A stretch of 64,000 nt of DNA, taken from Mesorhizobium norvegicum. GTDB lineage: Bacteria; Pseudomonadota; Alphaproteobacteria; Rhizobiales; Rhizobiaceae. The stretch spans positions 106,319-170,318 of the forward strand of contig NZ_SMYZ01000038.1 in assembly GCF_004919685.1 (NCBI RefSeq). The letters are read 5' to 3'. The notes below the pieces were generated by a model. That model had not been told where the DNA came from. It ran no database searches and worked only from the letters and a program-made list of their open reading frames with translations. Below are positions 26,945-35,977 of the stretch, piece after piece (position 1 is the first letter of the stretch; each line of letters begins with the position of its first letter). The position numbers were made by a program, and so were the translations under genes.

Positions 26945-27717
26945 GCATCCACTTCAATGTGCGCGATCACGTCGCGCGTGTGACGATTGACCGGCAAGAT
27001 CGGATGAACGCCATCGATGCTCAGGCTGAGGCGGAGCTTGTCAGCATTTGGGAAGCGATTGAGAAAGACAACGATGTGCGCGTTGTCGTGCTGACCGGTG
27101 CAGGCTCCCGGGCCTTCTCGACCGGAGCCGACATGAAAAGCGGCTCGACCATGAGCGGGCTCGAATATTGGGCAGCGCCAAGGCCCGGCGGTTTCGGCGG
27201 CATCGCGCTTCGCGACACGCTCAACGTGCCTGTGATCGCGAGGGTGAATGGTCATGCTCTCGGCGGTGGCATGGAGATGGTCCTGGGCTGCGACATCGTG
27301 ATTGCATCCGAGGCGGCGACATTCGGCTGTCCAGAGCCGCGCGTGGGACGCATCGCCATGACCGGCGGTATCGCGCTGCTGACGCGTCGTGTCGCACACG
27401 TGCACGCAATGGGCTTGCTGCTGAGCGGTAAGAAGATTGGCGCGCAAGACGCCTTTCGCATTGGCCTGGTCAACGAAGTGGTGGCCGCGGACGACCTTGA
27501 TGCGGCCGTCGACAATTGGGTTTCAGACATACTGGCATGTGCGCCCCTGGCATTGAAGGCAACCAAAGCTCTGGCACGAAGTGCCGTTACCCTGCGGCCC
27601 AAGGATGCACAGATGCTGCGTCTTCCCGAACTGGTCGACGCGCTGCATTCACAGGATCAGGACGAAGGGGTGAAGGCATTCCAAGAAAAGCGCGCGCCGG
27701 TTTGGACTGGGCGCTGA
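26941..27717 (+). CDS. Enoyl-CoA hydratase/isomerase family protein
   Basis: The 258-residue crotonase-fold protein has the oxyanion-hole segments AFSTGADMKSG (about residues 60-70) and GHALGGGMEMVLGCD (about 103-117). It also has the acid/base region with EPRVGRIAMTGG. The glutamate in CPEPRVG occupies the usual catalytic position. Family members hydrate or isomerise enoyl-CoA. The start overlaps the CoA-transferase stop (ATGA), so translation is coupled. The next gene starts 10 bp on. Confidence 0.9.
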   Translation: MSIHFNVRDHVARVTIDRQDRMNAIDAQAEAELVSIWEAIEKDNDVRVVVLTGAGSRAFSTGADMKSGSTMSGLEYWAAPRPGGFGGIALRDTLNVPVIARVNGHALGGGMEMVLGCDIVIASEAATFGCPEPRVGRIAMTGGIALLTRRVAHVHAMGLLLSGKKIGAQDAFRIGLVNEVVAADDLDAAVDNWVSDILACAPLALKATKALARSAVTLRPKDAQMLRLPELVDALHSQDQDEGVKAFQEKRAPVWTGR

Positions 27718-27727
27718 CGGAACCACA

Positions 27728-28069
27728 ATGGTCTACGTAATTGCTGCCAATTGCATCGACGTCAAAGACGGCGCCTGCCAGGACGTGTGCCCTGTCGAGT
27801 GCATCTACGAAGGCGGGCGTATGATGTACATCCATCCGGATGAATGCATCTCCTGCGGGCTCTGCCTGTCGATCTGTCCGGTGGACGCGATCTTCTCGGA
27901 GGACGATCTGCCCCAGCACGAACAAGCGTTTCGCGAGATCAACGCCGAGTTCTTTGGGGATGCCGTTACCGGCTGGGGCGAGCCCGGAGGCGCCACGGCA
28001 CATTTTCGTTCCGATATGGACCACCCGAATGTGGTGGACGTCCAAAAAAAGGAAACCAACCAGGCATGA
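27728..28069 (+). CDS. 7Fe ferredoxin, FdxA type
   Basis: The 113-residue protein has cysteines at 9, 17, 21, 25 and 40, 43, 46, 50. This is the same spacing as the [3Fe-4S][4Fe-4S] ferredoxin I family, where Cys25 would be the free one. The long C-terminal tail (about 55 residues, EVQAFREINAEFFG-like region at about 67-80) is also typical. It acts as an electron carrier in the cytoplasm. Being inside an operon with a flavoprotein oxidoreductase suggests a dedicated electron partner rather than a housekeeping ferredoxin. Its stop overlaps the start of the aldehyde dehydrogenase. Confidence 0.88.
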   Translation: MVYVIAANCIDVKDGACQDVCPVECIYEGGRMMYIHPDECISCGLCLSICPVDAIFSEDDLPQHEQAFREINAEFFGDAVTGWGEPGGATAHFRSDMDHPNVVDVQKKETNQA

Positions 28070-29502
28070 CGTTGCATAAGAATTTCGTTGCCGGCTCTTG
28101 GTCAGACAGCAGCGAGTCCGCCGAGAATACGAACCCATCAAACACGAAGGACATTATCGGAGTCTATACGCGGGCCTCGCGTGAGCAGGCATCGACAGCC
28201 ATTGCCGCTGCTCACGCTGCCTTTCCGGCTTGGTCGAAGTCCGGTATCCAGCGACGCCACGATATCCTGAAGACGGTGGCCGACGAAATCCTGGCGCGGA
28301 AGGATGAACTCGGCAGGCTCCTCGCGCGGGAGGAGGGCAAGACGCTGCCTGAGGCGACCGGCGAGGTTCTTCGCGCCGCCCAAATCTTTGATTTCTTTTC
28401 GGGTCAGGTGCTGCGGTTGGCGGGAGAGAAAATACCATCAACCCGTCCTGGAATTGATGTGGAGATCACCCGCGAGCCAGTGGGCGTCGTTGCAGTGATA
28501 ACCCCTTGGAATTTCCCCATTGCAATACCCGCCTGGAAGATTGCTCCCGCGCTAGCCTACGGAAATTGCGTTGTGTTCAAGCCAGCCGAACTCGTTCCAG
28601 GCTCGGCCTGGGCGTTATCCGACATCATCGTGCGCGCTGGAGTTCCGGAAGGCGTGTTCAACCTTGTTATGGGGCGAGGATCTGAAATTGGTGACGTCAT
28701 TCTTCAGGACCCGAGGGTCGACGCCGTTACTTTCACTGGATCTGTTAGAACTGGCAAGCGGATCGCGGCCGCTTGTGTCGCACAGATGCGCAAATTCCAG
28801 CTTGAGATGGGGGGTAAAAATCCGCTCGTCGTGCTTGACGATGCCGACCTTTCTACCGCTGTCGACTGCGCCATCAACGGGGCTTACTTTTCCACGGGCC
28901 AACGCTGCACGGCGTCATCACGGCTGATTTTAACTGAGGCGATCCACGACAGGTTCGTCTCCGCTGTAATCGATCGTTTGAAGACGGTCACTGTCGATGA
29001 CGGACTCAAGGCCGGAACTCATATTGGTCCGGTCGTTGACCAGTCGCAGCTCGATCAGGACATGTCTTACATCGAGATCGGCTGTGGCGAGGGCGCTAAG
29101 CTGGCATGGGGTGGCCAACACCTCATCCGCGAAACACCAGGTTTTTACCTCCAGCCAGCCCTCTTCACCGAGACGAACAACAGCATGCGCATAAACCGTG
29201 AAGAGATATTCGGACCGGTCGCGAGCGTCATTCGTGTCAAGGACTACGAAGAAGCGCTGGCGGTTGCCAACGATACAATTTTCGGCCTCTCGGCAGGAAT
29301 TTGCACGACCAGCCTGAACCACGCTTCTCATTTCAAGAGAAATTCCGAAGCCGGCATGGTGATGGTGAATTTGCCCACGGCGGGTGTCGACTACCATGTT
29401 CCGTTCGGCGGACGAAAAGCGTCCTCCTATGGACCTCGCGAACAAGGCAGCTACGCGGCGGAATTCTATACGACGGTCAAGACGTCGTACACGCAGCCTT
29501 AA
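28066..29502 (+). CDS. NAD(P)-dependent semialdehyde dehydrogenase, alpha-ketoglutarate-semialdehyde type
   Basis: The 478-residue aldehyde dehydrogenase has TPWNFPIAIPAWKIAPAL, the general-base glutamate in LEMGGKNPL, the nucleophile in GQRCTASS and EEIFGPV. The C-terminal VNLPTAGVDYHVPFGGRK and SSYGPREQGSYAAEFYTT are typical of alpha-ketoglutarate-semialdehyde dehydrogenases of sugar-acid and hydroxyproline routes, which yield alpha-ketoglutarate. ATG 28066 overlaps the ferredoxin stop as ATGA. A DapA-family lyase, the usual producer of this semialdehyde, follows. Confidence 0.88.
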   Translation: MTLHKNFVAGSWSDSSESAENTNPSNTKDIIGVYTRASREQASTAIAAAHAAFPAWSKSGIQRRHDILKTVADEILARKDELGRLLAREEGKTLPEATGEVLRAAQIFDFFSGQVLRLAGEKIPSTRPGIDVEITREPVGVVAVITPWNFPIAIPAWKIAPALAYGNCVVFKPAELVPGSAWALSDIIVRAGVPEGVFNLVMGRGSEIGDVILQDPRVDAVTFTGSVRTGKRIAAACVAQMRKFQLEMGGKNPLVVLDDADLSTAVDCAINGAYFSTGQRCTASSRLILTEAIHDRFVSAVIDRLKTVTVDDGLKAGTHIGPVVDQSQLDQDMSYIEIGCGEGAKLAWGGQHLIRETPGFYLQPALFTETNNSMRINREEIFGPVASVIRVKDYEEALAVANDTIFGLSAGICTTSLNHASHFKRNSEAGMVMVNLPTAGVDYHVPFGGRKASSYGPREQGSYAAEFYTTVKTSYTQP

Positions 29503-29519
29503 CACAGAAAGACAAGCAC

Positions 29520-30431
29520 ATGAATTTGCACGGTGTCATAGCCGCCGCAGCCACGCCGGTCACTTCGACTTGGCAGATCGACAACGATCATCTTATCGAA
29601 CACTGCCGATGGCTTCTCGGGCCGGGAGGCTGCGACGGCATCAATCTGCTGGGCACGACCGGGGAGGCCTCCTCGTTTTCCGTTGCGCAGCGACTCGGCG
29701 CGATGGAAGCAGTTGCTAAAGCGGGTTTGCCGCTTGACCGGTTCATGGTCGGCACTGGGGCTGCAGCCCTCGGCGACACCTGCATGCTGACTTCTGCCGC
29801 ACGGGATCTCGATTTTGCCGGCGCACTCGTCATTCCGCCGTTCTACTACAAAAGCATCGGCCAGGAAGGCTTGCTGGCCTATTTCCGCGCGTTAATTGAG
29901 ACCATCGGCTGCGATGGCTTGCGGCTGTATCTCTACAATTTTCCGGCGATGTCGGCAGTGCCTTACGATCTTCAGAGCGTGGTCGGATTGAGAAGCGCTT
30001 ATCCGGAACAGATACTTGGATTGAAGGACAGCTCCGGCGATCTCGACTATGCAGCCGCTGTTGCCAAAAGCCTGCCAGGGTTTTTGGTGTTTCCGAGTGC
30101 CGAAGGGTCTTTAGCGACAGCGACCGAAATGGGATTCGCAGGTTGTATATCCGCGACCGCAAATGTCACAGGGCCGGCTGCTGGTCGAGCTTGGAGAAGT
30201 GACAATGCCGACGAAAAGAGCACAGCCTTGAAGCTAGCAACTGAGATGCGAAAGGCGATTACCCGGTTTCCGCTGGTAGCGTCGGTCAAAGCAGCATTGT
30301 CGATCATCCAGAAGGACACAAATTGGCTGCGCTTGGTTCCGCCGTTGACGGGACTTTCGCCAGGAGATGCTGACGAGCTTTCTGGGAGATTACAAGATTT
30401 CAATTTACGGGACAATGAACAACATACATAA
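29520..30431 (+). CDS. DapA-family dehydratase/aldolase
   Basis: The 303-residue protein has the DHDPS/NAL fold signature GINLLGTTGEASSFS, the tyrosine in LYLYNFPAMS and the Schiff-base lysine in ILGLKDSSGD. Family members include dihydrodipicolinate synthase, 2-keto-3-deoxy-sugar-acid dehydratases/aldolases and pyrroline-hydroxy-carboxylate deaminase. Next to a probable ketoglutarate-semialdehyde dehydrogenase, a dehydratase or deaminase that produces that semialdehyde is more likely than lysine synthesis. The start has AAAGACAAGC upstream; the frame is open from 29301 inside the previous gene. Confidence 0.85.
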   Translation: MNLHGVIAAAATPVTSTWQIDNDHLIEHCRWLLGPGGCDGINLLGTTGEASSFSVAQRLGAMEAVAKAGLPLDRFMVGTGAAALGDTCMLTSAARDLDFAGALVIPPFYYKSIGQEGLLAYFRALIETIGCDGLRLYLYNFPAMSAVPYDLQSVVGLRSAYPEQILGLKDSSGDLDYAAAVAKSLPGFLVFPSAEGSLATATEMGFAGCISATANVTGPAAGRAWRSDNADEKSTALKLATEMRKAITRFPLVASVKAALSIIQKDTNWLRLVPPLTGLSPGDADELSGRLQDFNLRDNEQHT

Positions 30432-30724
30432 CCCATGCGTTGAATAAATCAGACAGTGCCCCGTATCTTGGAGACTTGTTTGGAATTCTGGGTTAGCGCA
30501 CACGCTCAGCGTAGGATGCCCTCAAATTTGGGTTCTGCGGACAGTCCGTCGATTTCGCGTGGGAGTCTGCTTCTGCCCTATTTTTCTCTGCAGCAGACGG
30601 TCCACTATCGGCCCAAATGCGGCTGCGCTCATAGCGCTGTGATCAAAAAATGCATTGATTGACCTTTTTTGTGGATAGAACTGAGGCAACGCTCGCATGG
30701 AAACTAATTGTCTTCTTGGTTCTT

Positions 30725-30816
30725 TGGTTCGCCAGGCCATACGAGAACATACGAAGGATATGGTGTGGCGAACCACCCGCTAACTGGTTGATTTTGTTGA
30801 TAAGATGACGTCCCTC
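30725..30816 (+). repeat. 92-bp dispersed direct repeat, copy 2
   Basis: This is the same element as at 20011-20102: outer arms GGTTCGCCA and TGGCGAACC, an identical core, and conserved bases up to GACGTCCCTC. Orientation is the same as copy 1. Similarity fades after 30816, although CTTAC near 30846 can still be matched to copy 1. It lies 294 bp after the DapA-type gene, at a position comparable to copy 1, which lies 342 bp after the adenosine deaminase gene. Confidence 0.85.
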
Positions 30817-31181
30817 CGGGCCCACCACATTAATGTATATCAAAGGCTTACCCGAAAATATTCACAGGTGAGTTCAATTATCTCGGCTAAGCTCATGGCG
30901 TTCGAAAGAAAACATTTGGGCCCTTTGCGCGTCGATTCTCCTTCTCATCCAAGACACACGTCACACCTAATACAGAAATTCTGGCGCCGAAAGAGCGCTG
31001 AGCGATCCGTGCGGTGATCGGCGGCAACGACGTGCAAATGGGATGGTTGGGCGCTCATGTGGCAAGGGGGAAAGTCTGCATTTTCCCTGCCATAGACCGG
31101 TCGGATCGAAGCAGTCATGGCGAGCATCCTCAAACCGTTGGCTAATTCGAGCTGACCCCGTCGCCGCGCGGCGGCAATGCG

Positions 31182-31394
31182 TTATCCGTTAGTGCCGCGC
31201 AGCGTCTCGAATAGGAACCAGACGCGCTTCTCGCCCTCGTCGATCCAGTTTTCCATAAGGCTGGCGGTGGCCACATCGCCATATTCGTCGCAGAGATCGT
31301 GCATCGAGCGCATGCTCGCGACCAGCGTTGCATTGTCCTCGCGCAGTTCGGCGAGCATCTCGTGCGGCTGAGCCAACGGGAGTGGTCCGAACAA
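31182..31394 (-). pseudogene. Remnant of a dps-type ferritin-like gene (C-terminal part)
   Basis: The minus strand encodes the C-terminal 60-odd residues of a Dps-family DNA-protecting ferritin, with MLAELREDN, HDLCDEYGDVATASL and EGEKRVWFLFE all readable. Upstream in the same frame a stop codon appears and the expected N-terminal iron-binding part (HWH...D...E) is absent. The gene is thus truncated and almost certainly dead. It marks DNA loss in this spacer. Confidence 0.75.
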
Positions 31395-31592
31395 GGAAGA
31401 GCGTGCTCAGCGATCGTCGATTTGGCCACGTCGAGCGGTTCCGCGGCGCGCAGGGCAGTATCCAAGAAAGCTGTGGCCGCCCAAGAGCGCTCCCGGTCTG
31501 CGATCCTTTTTGAATGAAATGCGCAGTCAGGTCGATCCTTGGACAGGGGGCCACCTCCTGGTCTGCCTTTGCTGGCGCGGAATCGCGGGTCC

Positions 31593-32477
31593 CTACTTTG
31601 CTGCCTCCCCAGCATCTCTTGCTGCAAGCGAACCAAGCGCCGACCAGTCGAGATTGTCGCCGCCATGGGCGAGCAGGCTCAGGAAGCGGTCACGCAGAAG
31701 GCTGGCGATGGGAAGCGGTACGCGCAGCTCTTCGGCCGCCGCGAGCACCAGCCGGATGTCCTTCTGGCCGAGTGGTGCAGCGAAGCCTGCCGGCTCGAAT
31801 TTTCGATCGACGATCAGCCCGCCATAGGTCTTATAGACAGGAGCGCCAAACAACGTCGAGGTGAGCATATCGAGATACTGATGTCGATCGACGCCGCCTT
31901 TACCGACAAGTGCAAGCGCCTCGCCGAGTGATTCGATGACCGAAGCGATCAGGAAATTGCCGCTGAGTTTCACGAGATTGGCGGCCTTGGGCGTCTCGGA
32001 TACAACGAAAGTCTTCTGCCCAACGGCGTCGAAGAACGGAGTCGCGGTTGTGACCGCCTCCGACTCGCCGGCGGCAACGACAAAGAGCTTTCCGTCCGCC
32101 GCAGCCTCAGGCCGACCGAACACGGGAGCAGCGACGAAGCGTTGGCCGGCTGCGGCGTGATCGGCTGCGAGCCGCTCCGCCAAGGCAACACTAATTGTAC
32201 TGGAGGAGACATGGATCGCGCCTTTGGCCAGGCTCGCAAGTATGCGTTGGTCGCCATACACCACGCTTTTGACCGCATGGTCGTCTGCCAGCATCGTCAC
32301 GACGATCTCGCCATCGCAGGCTTCCGCAACCTCGGCGGCAGACCGGGCGCCCATCTGGACGAGCTCTTCGTCCTTGCCGGGCGTCCTGTTGTAGACGGTA
32401 ACGTCATGCCCGGCCTTCAAAAGATTGGCTGCCATTCCAGCACCCATGCGCCCGAGTCCAATGAAACCAACATTCAT
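31593..32477 (-). CDS. NAD(P)-binding beta-hydroxyacid dehydrogenase family protein
   Basis: The 294-residue protein begins with the Rossmann motif GFIGLGRMGAGMA. It has a substrate region (AAPVFGRPEAAADG, where the usual DAPVSGG is altered) and the catalytic-lysine region ANLVKLSGNFL. The altered substrate motif is that of the GLYR1/glyoxylate-reductase-like or imine-reductase-like branch rather than true 3-hydroxyisobutyrate dehydrogenase. A GGAGACC ribosome-binding site precedes the ATG. It is followed on the same strand, after a 254-bp spacer, by an epimerase-family gene. The substrate is unknown. Confidence 0.85.
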   Translation of the reverse strand: MNVGFIGLGRMGAGMAANLLKAGHDVTVYNRTPGKDEELVQMGARSAAEVAEACDGEIVVTMLADDHAVKSVVYGDQRILASLAKGAIHVSSSTISVALAERLAADHAAAGQRFVAAPVFGRPEAAADGKLFVVAAGESEAVTTATPFFDAVGQKTFVVSETPKAANLVKLSGNFLIASVIESLGEALALVGKGGVDRHQYLDMLTSTLFGAPVYKTYGGLIVDRKFEPAGFAAPLGQKDIRLVLAAAEELRVPLPIASLLRDRFLSLLAHGGDNLDWSALGSLAARDAGEAAK

Positions 32478-32731
32478 AACGGTCTCCTTTGTCGATGACC
32501 CACGTGCAGATCCAGAGTTCGCTCCGTCTTGGAAAAGCGCTCTGAAGCGGCCGGGGCGATGATCGATGCTGCCTCGGACTCTGGTCCGATCGCAGAGATC
32601 ATCAGCGTGCGCTGACGATCCTACTCCATTTCTTCGTCGCGACGGCTGTGCTTTGAGTTCTCGGGTGTCGTTTTGCCCCCAGGACGAGCGGAACGAACGG
32701 CCGGTACTCCCACACCGCGCCAGCGCCTTCG

Positions 32732-33637
32732 TCAGACATATTTCCGCCAGTTATGCTCCTCGCGGAATCCGAGTACCTCGCGCGCCTTGCGGTTGGACAG
32801 CGGCGCTTCGAATTCGCCCATCGGGCGGGTGAGCGGCACATCAGGGCACCAACGCCTCAAGAAGGCCTCGGTCGGCTCATTGGCGGTGATCGTGTCGTTG
32901 ACGGCATTGAATACCTGAAAGCCGAGACCGTCCCTACGGACGCAAAGATCGACGATCTGACCCAGGTCGCGCGCGTCGATGTAGCTCCAGGCATTTCGTT
33001 TGCGCGACGGTGGATCGGCGACGAAACTCGGGAACCGGTCGTATTCATGCGGCTCGATTACATTGCCGATGCGAAGCGCATAGATGTCTGTATCGAAGCG
33101 CATGGCGAAGGCGCGCGCCGTTTTCTCGTTCACCACCTTGGACAGGCCGTAGCTGTCCATCGGGTCGACATCGTAATCCTCCTCCAGGGGAAACTGGTGG
33201 AAGTCCTTGTCCCCTTCCGCGAAGCAGATGCCATAGGTGGTTTCGCTCGAGGCGATAATGATCTTGCGGATGCCGAGCTTTGTCGCCGCCTCGATGACAT
33301 TGTAGGTCGAAGCGACATTGGCCTGGAAGGTGACGTTGTCGGGGCGCAGCAACAAGGCGGGGATGGCGGCAAAATGCACGATAGCATCCACCGGCGCAGG
33401 CCCCTTGCCCGTGGTGAGCCCGCTGCTGTCGAAATGCATCGACAGCGCGTTGAAGGCCTGCCCGCTGTCGGTGAGGTCGGTGATCAACGTCCTGACACCG
33501 GGGTGGGCGAATGGCACCAGATCGAGGTTGAGCACCTCGTGGCCGCGCTCCAGCAGGTAGGGAATAGCGTGCCGGCCGGCCTTGCCGGTGCCGCCGGTAA
33601 AGACGATGCGCTTGCCTGGGGTATCGGATGCGGACAT
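32732..33637 (-). CDS. NAD-dependent epimerase/dehydratase family protein
   Basis: The 301-residue extended SDR has the cofactor motif FTGGTGKAGRHAI, IVHFAAIPA, the serine region IIASSETTYG and the catalytic YGLSK. Family members are UDP-sugar epimerases, uronate dehydrogenases and related enzymes. Start at 33637 with an AAAGGAGGCC ribosome-binding site. It is read in the same direction as the two aldo/keto reductases upstream (33685-35804), so a common transcript is possible. The exact reaction is not clear. Confidence 0.85.
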   Translation of the reverse strand: MSASDTPGKRIVFTGGTGKAGRHAIPYLLERGHEVLNLDLVPFAHPGVRTLITDLTDSGQAFNALSMHFDSSGLTTGKGPAPVDAIVHFAAIPALLLRPDNVTFQANVASTYNVIEAATKLGIRKIIIASSETTYGICFAEGDKDFHQFPLEEDYDVDPMDSYGLSKVVNEKTARAFAMRFDTDIYALRIGNVIEPHEYDRFPSFVADPPSRKRNAWSYIDARDLGQIVDLCVRRDGLGFQVFNAVNDTITANEPTEAFLRRWCPDVPLTRPMGEFEAPLSNRKAREVLGFREEHNWRKYV

Positions 33638-33684
33638 GCTGGCCTCCTTTGATGTTTATCGATGCGGTTGGCGTGCCGCCGAAG

Positions 33685-34716
33685 TCAGCGGCCACCCTCG
33701 ATCTTGCGGTCGCGCTGGCTTATGCCGCCCGTTCCATAGGGATATTCCGACATTTCCGGTTTGCTCGCCACGTTGAGTTTGGCAATGTTCTCGTCCGTCA
33801 GCCTCAGCTTGGCCGCACCGAGATTGTCGGCCAGTTGCTCTCGTGTCCGGGCCCCGAGAATAACCGACGTGACCGCCGGCTGCGCGGCGACCCATGCCAG
33901 CGCCACCTGCGCCATGCTCGCCCCAAGCGCTTTCGCGGTATCTTCCACCGCGCCAATCACGTTCCAGGTGATCGGCCTGGCGTTGCGGGCGGCGAACGCT
34001 TCCATGCCGCGTGTGGGATTCTCGCCAAGGCGCGTGGCGCCCGCCGGCACCTGGTCGCGCTTGTATTTGCCCGAAAGCCATCCGCCGCCCAGCGGCGACC
34101 ACGGCAGCAGGCCGATACCGGCGTCGAGCGAGGCCGGCACAAGCTCATGTTCGATGTCGCGGACCAGCAGGCTGTACTGCGGTTGCAGCGTCACGGGTGG
34201 TGTGTAGCCATTGGCTTTGGCCAGCCACACCGCCTTGGTCAGGTGCCAGCCCAGGAAGTTGGAGAACCCGTAATAGGCGATCTTGCCGTTACGGATCGAG
34301 TCGTCGAGAAAGCGCAGCGTCTCCTCCAGCGGCGTCAGCGCGTCCCAGGCGTGCATCTGGTAAAGATCAACCTGCTCGACGCCCAGGCGTTTGAGCGAGG
34401 CATCGAGCGCTGACCCGAGATGCTTGCGGGACAGGCCGAGATCATTCGGTCCCGCGCCCATGGGGAAACGACCCTTGGTGGCGATCACCAGATCCTTGGC
34501 GGTTCCGGGCTTGCTCTTGAGCCAACGGCCGATAATCTCCTCTGACACGCCGGCACTGTAGACGTCGGCCGTATCGATGAAATTGCCGCCGGCCTCGACA
34601 TAATCATCCATAAGCGCGAACGACGTAGCTTCGTCGGACTCGTGTCCAAAAGTCATGGTGCCGAGGCAATAGGCCGAGACGACGGCGCCGCTATTGCCAA
34701 GCTTGCGATACTCCAT
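33685..34716 (-). CDS. Aldo/keto reductase (general AKR, Tas/YajO-like)
   Basis: The 343-residue enzyme shows the AKR start MEYRKLGNSGAVVSAYCLGTM. The catalytic groups are in DTADVYSAGVSEE (Asp, Tyr), IATKGRF (Lys) and LYQMHAW (His), with the cofactor-binding SVILGARTREQL near the C-terminus. It reduces carbonyl compounds with NADPH or acts in the reverse direction. It lies between another AKR gene and the epimerase on the minus strand. No specific substrate is evident. Confidence 0.88.
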   Translation of the reverse strand: MEYRKLGNSGAVVSAYCLGTMTFGHESDEATSFALMDDYVEAGGNFIDTADVYSAGVSEEIIGRWLKSKPGTAKDLVIATKGRFPMGAGPNDLGLSRKHLGSALDASLKRLGVEQVDLYQMHAWDALTPLEETLRFLDDSIRNGKIAYYGFSNFLGWHLTKAVWLAKANGYTPPVTLQPQYSLLVRDIEHELVPASLDAGIGLLPWSPLGGGWLSGKYKRDQVPAGATRLGENPTRGMEAFAARNARPITWNVIGAVEDTAKALGASMAQVALAWVAAQPAVTSVILGARTREQLADNLGAAKLRLTDENIAKLNVASKPEMSEYPYGTGGISQRDRKIEGGR

Positions 34717-34778
34717 GGTCTTGCTCCTTCAGGGATTTGATCGGGCCTGTCGCGTCGCGGGCCGATGCCATCGTCTCC

Positions 34779-35804
34779 TCAGGCTGCCTTTGATTGAGCT
34801 CGCCAGAGGTCGACGCCGCCCTCGGTTGCGTACCCGTCGATTTTGCGGAGTTCCTCGGTATTGAATTCGAGCTTCTCCAAAGCGCCGAGGGAATCATCGA
34901 GTTGGGCCACGTTGCGCGCGCCCACCAGCGCGCTCGTTACGCGTGGATCTCGCAAGGTCCACGCGATCGCCATCTGGGCAAGTGTCTGCCCGCGGTCGCT
35001 TGCGATCGCGTTCAGTCCGCGGACACGCTCTATGTTTGCATCACTCAGCAACTTTGTGTCGAACGAGCCGCCACGCGCCGCACGCGCGCCGTCCGGGACG
35101 CCGTTCAGGTACTTTGATGTCAACAGCCCCTGGGCCAAAGGCGAAAAAGCGATACAGCCGGCGCCAAGCTCTTCCAGCGTATCGAGCAACCCGTCCTCGA
35201 TCCAGCGGTTCAGCATCGAGTAGGAGGGTTGGTGGATAAGCAGGGGAATGCCTTCAGCCCGCAGGATGCGCTCTGCCTCCCGCGTCCGCTCTGGCCCATA
35301 CGATGAAATTCCGACGTAGAGCGCCTTGCCTTGCCGCACCATCTGCACGAGCGCGGCGATGGTTTCTTCGAGCGGAACATCCAGTGTCGGGCGGTGGGAA
35401 TAGAAGATATCGACATATTCGACACCCATTCGCTTCAGGCTCTGTTCGAGCGAAGCAAGCAGGTGCTTGCGGGATCCACCCGCGCCATAAGGACCCGGCC
35501 ACATATCCCAACCGGCTTTCGAGGAGATGATCATCTCGTCGCGGTGGCTCGAAAAGTCCTTTTTGAGGACCAGTCCGAAATTCTCTTCCGCCGACCCGTA
35601 GGGCGGGCCATAATTGTTGGCCAGGTCGAAATGAGTGACGCCCTTGTCGAAGGCACGCCGGATCACCGACCGGCCGGTCTCGAAGACATCTTGACCACCG
35701 AAGTTCTGCCACAGCCCCAACGAAATCGGCGGGAGCTTCAGCCCGGACCGACCACAGCGGCGGTAGGCAATCGCGTCGTATCTCTTGGCATCTGCAACGT
35801 ACAT
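34779..35804 (-). CDS. Aldo/keto reductase, L-glyceraldehyde-3-phosphate reductase (YghZ)-like
   Basis: The 341-residue AKR has YRRCGRSGLKLPPISLGLWQNFG near its N-terminus and DLANNYGPPYGSAEE, typical of the YghZ/voltage-gated K-channel beta-subunit branch. It also has SSKAGWDMWPGPYG, YSHRP and ALVGARNVAQL. E. coli YghZ reduces methylglyoxal and L-glyceraldehyde 3-phosphate. Gene order and direction suggest co-transcription with the next AKR gene. A divergent or upstream LysR gene (35978-36883, same strand) is the likely regulator. Confidence 0.88.
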   Translation of the reverse strand: MYVADAKRYDAIAYRRCGRSGLKLPPISLGLWQNFGGQDVFETGRSVIRRAFDKGVTHFDLANNYGPPYGSAEENFGLVLKKDFSSHRDEMIISSKAGWDMWPGPYGAGGSRKHLLASLEQSLKRMGVEYVDIFYSHRPTLDVPLEETIAALVQMVRQGKALYVGISSYGPERTREAERILRAEGIPLLIHQPSYSMLNRWIEDGLLDTLEELGAGCIAFSPLAQGLLTSKYLNGVPDGARAARGGSFDTKLLSDANIERVRGLNAIASDRGQTLAQMAIAWTLRDPRVTSALVGARNVAQLDDSLGALEKLEFNTEELRKIDGYATEGGVDLWRAQSKAA

Positions 35805-35977
35805 TCAAGCCTCGTATTTGCATTGCATGCGCCATTCCGGTCCATCGGCCGCGCAGCATTCGAGAGATTGAATAGCATCGTCGATTAATGAATCAATGGG
35901 TGATAGGTAATCAGATCAGTGAGCTGTGCTCATCGATGGCCAATTGATTGTCACCCATGGTCCGGCCTCCGCAAAGT

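Larger units (their letters stand above)
30432..31592. other. Gene-poor spacer with repeat copy 2 and decayed genes
   Basis: These about 1160 bp separate the DapA-type gene from the minus-strand dehydrogenase. They contain the second 92-bp repeat (30725-30816) and a dps remnant (31182-31394). The remaining short frames show no domain or ribosome-binding site. The patchwork look suggests past insertions and deletions. Confidence 0.6.
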
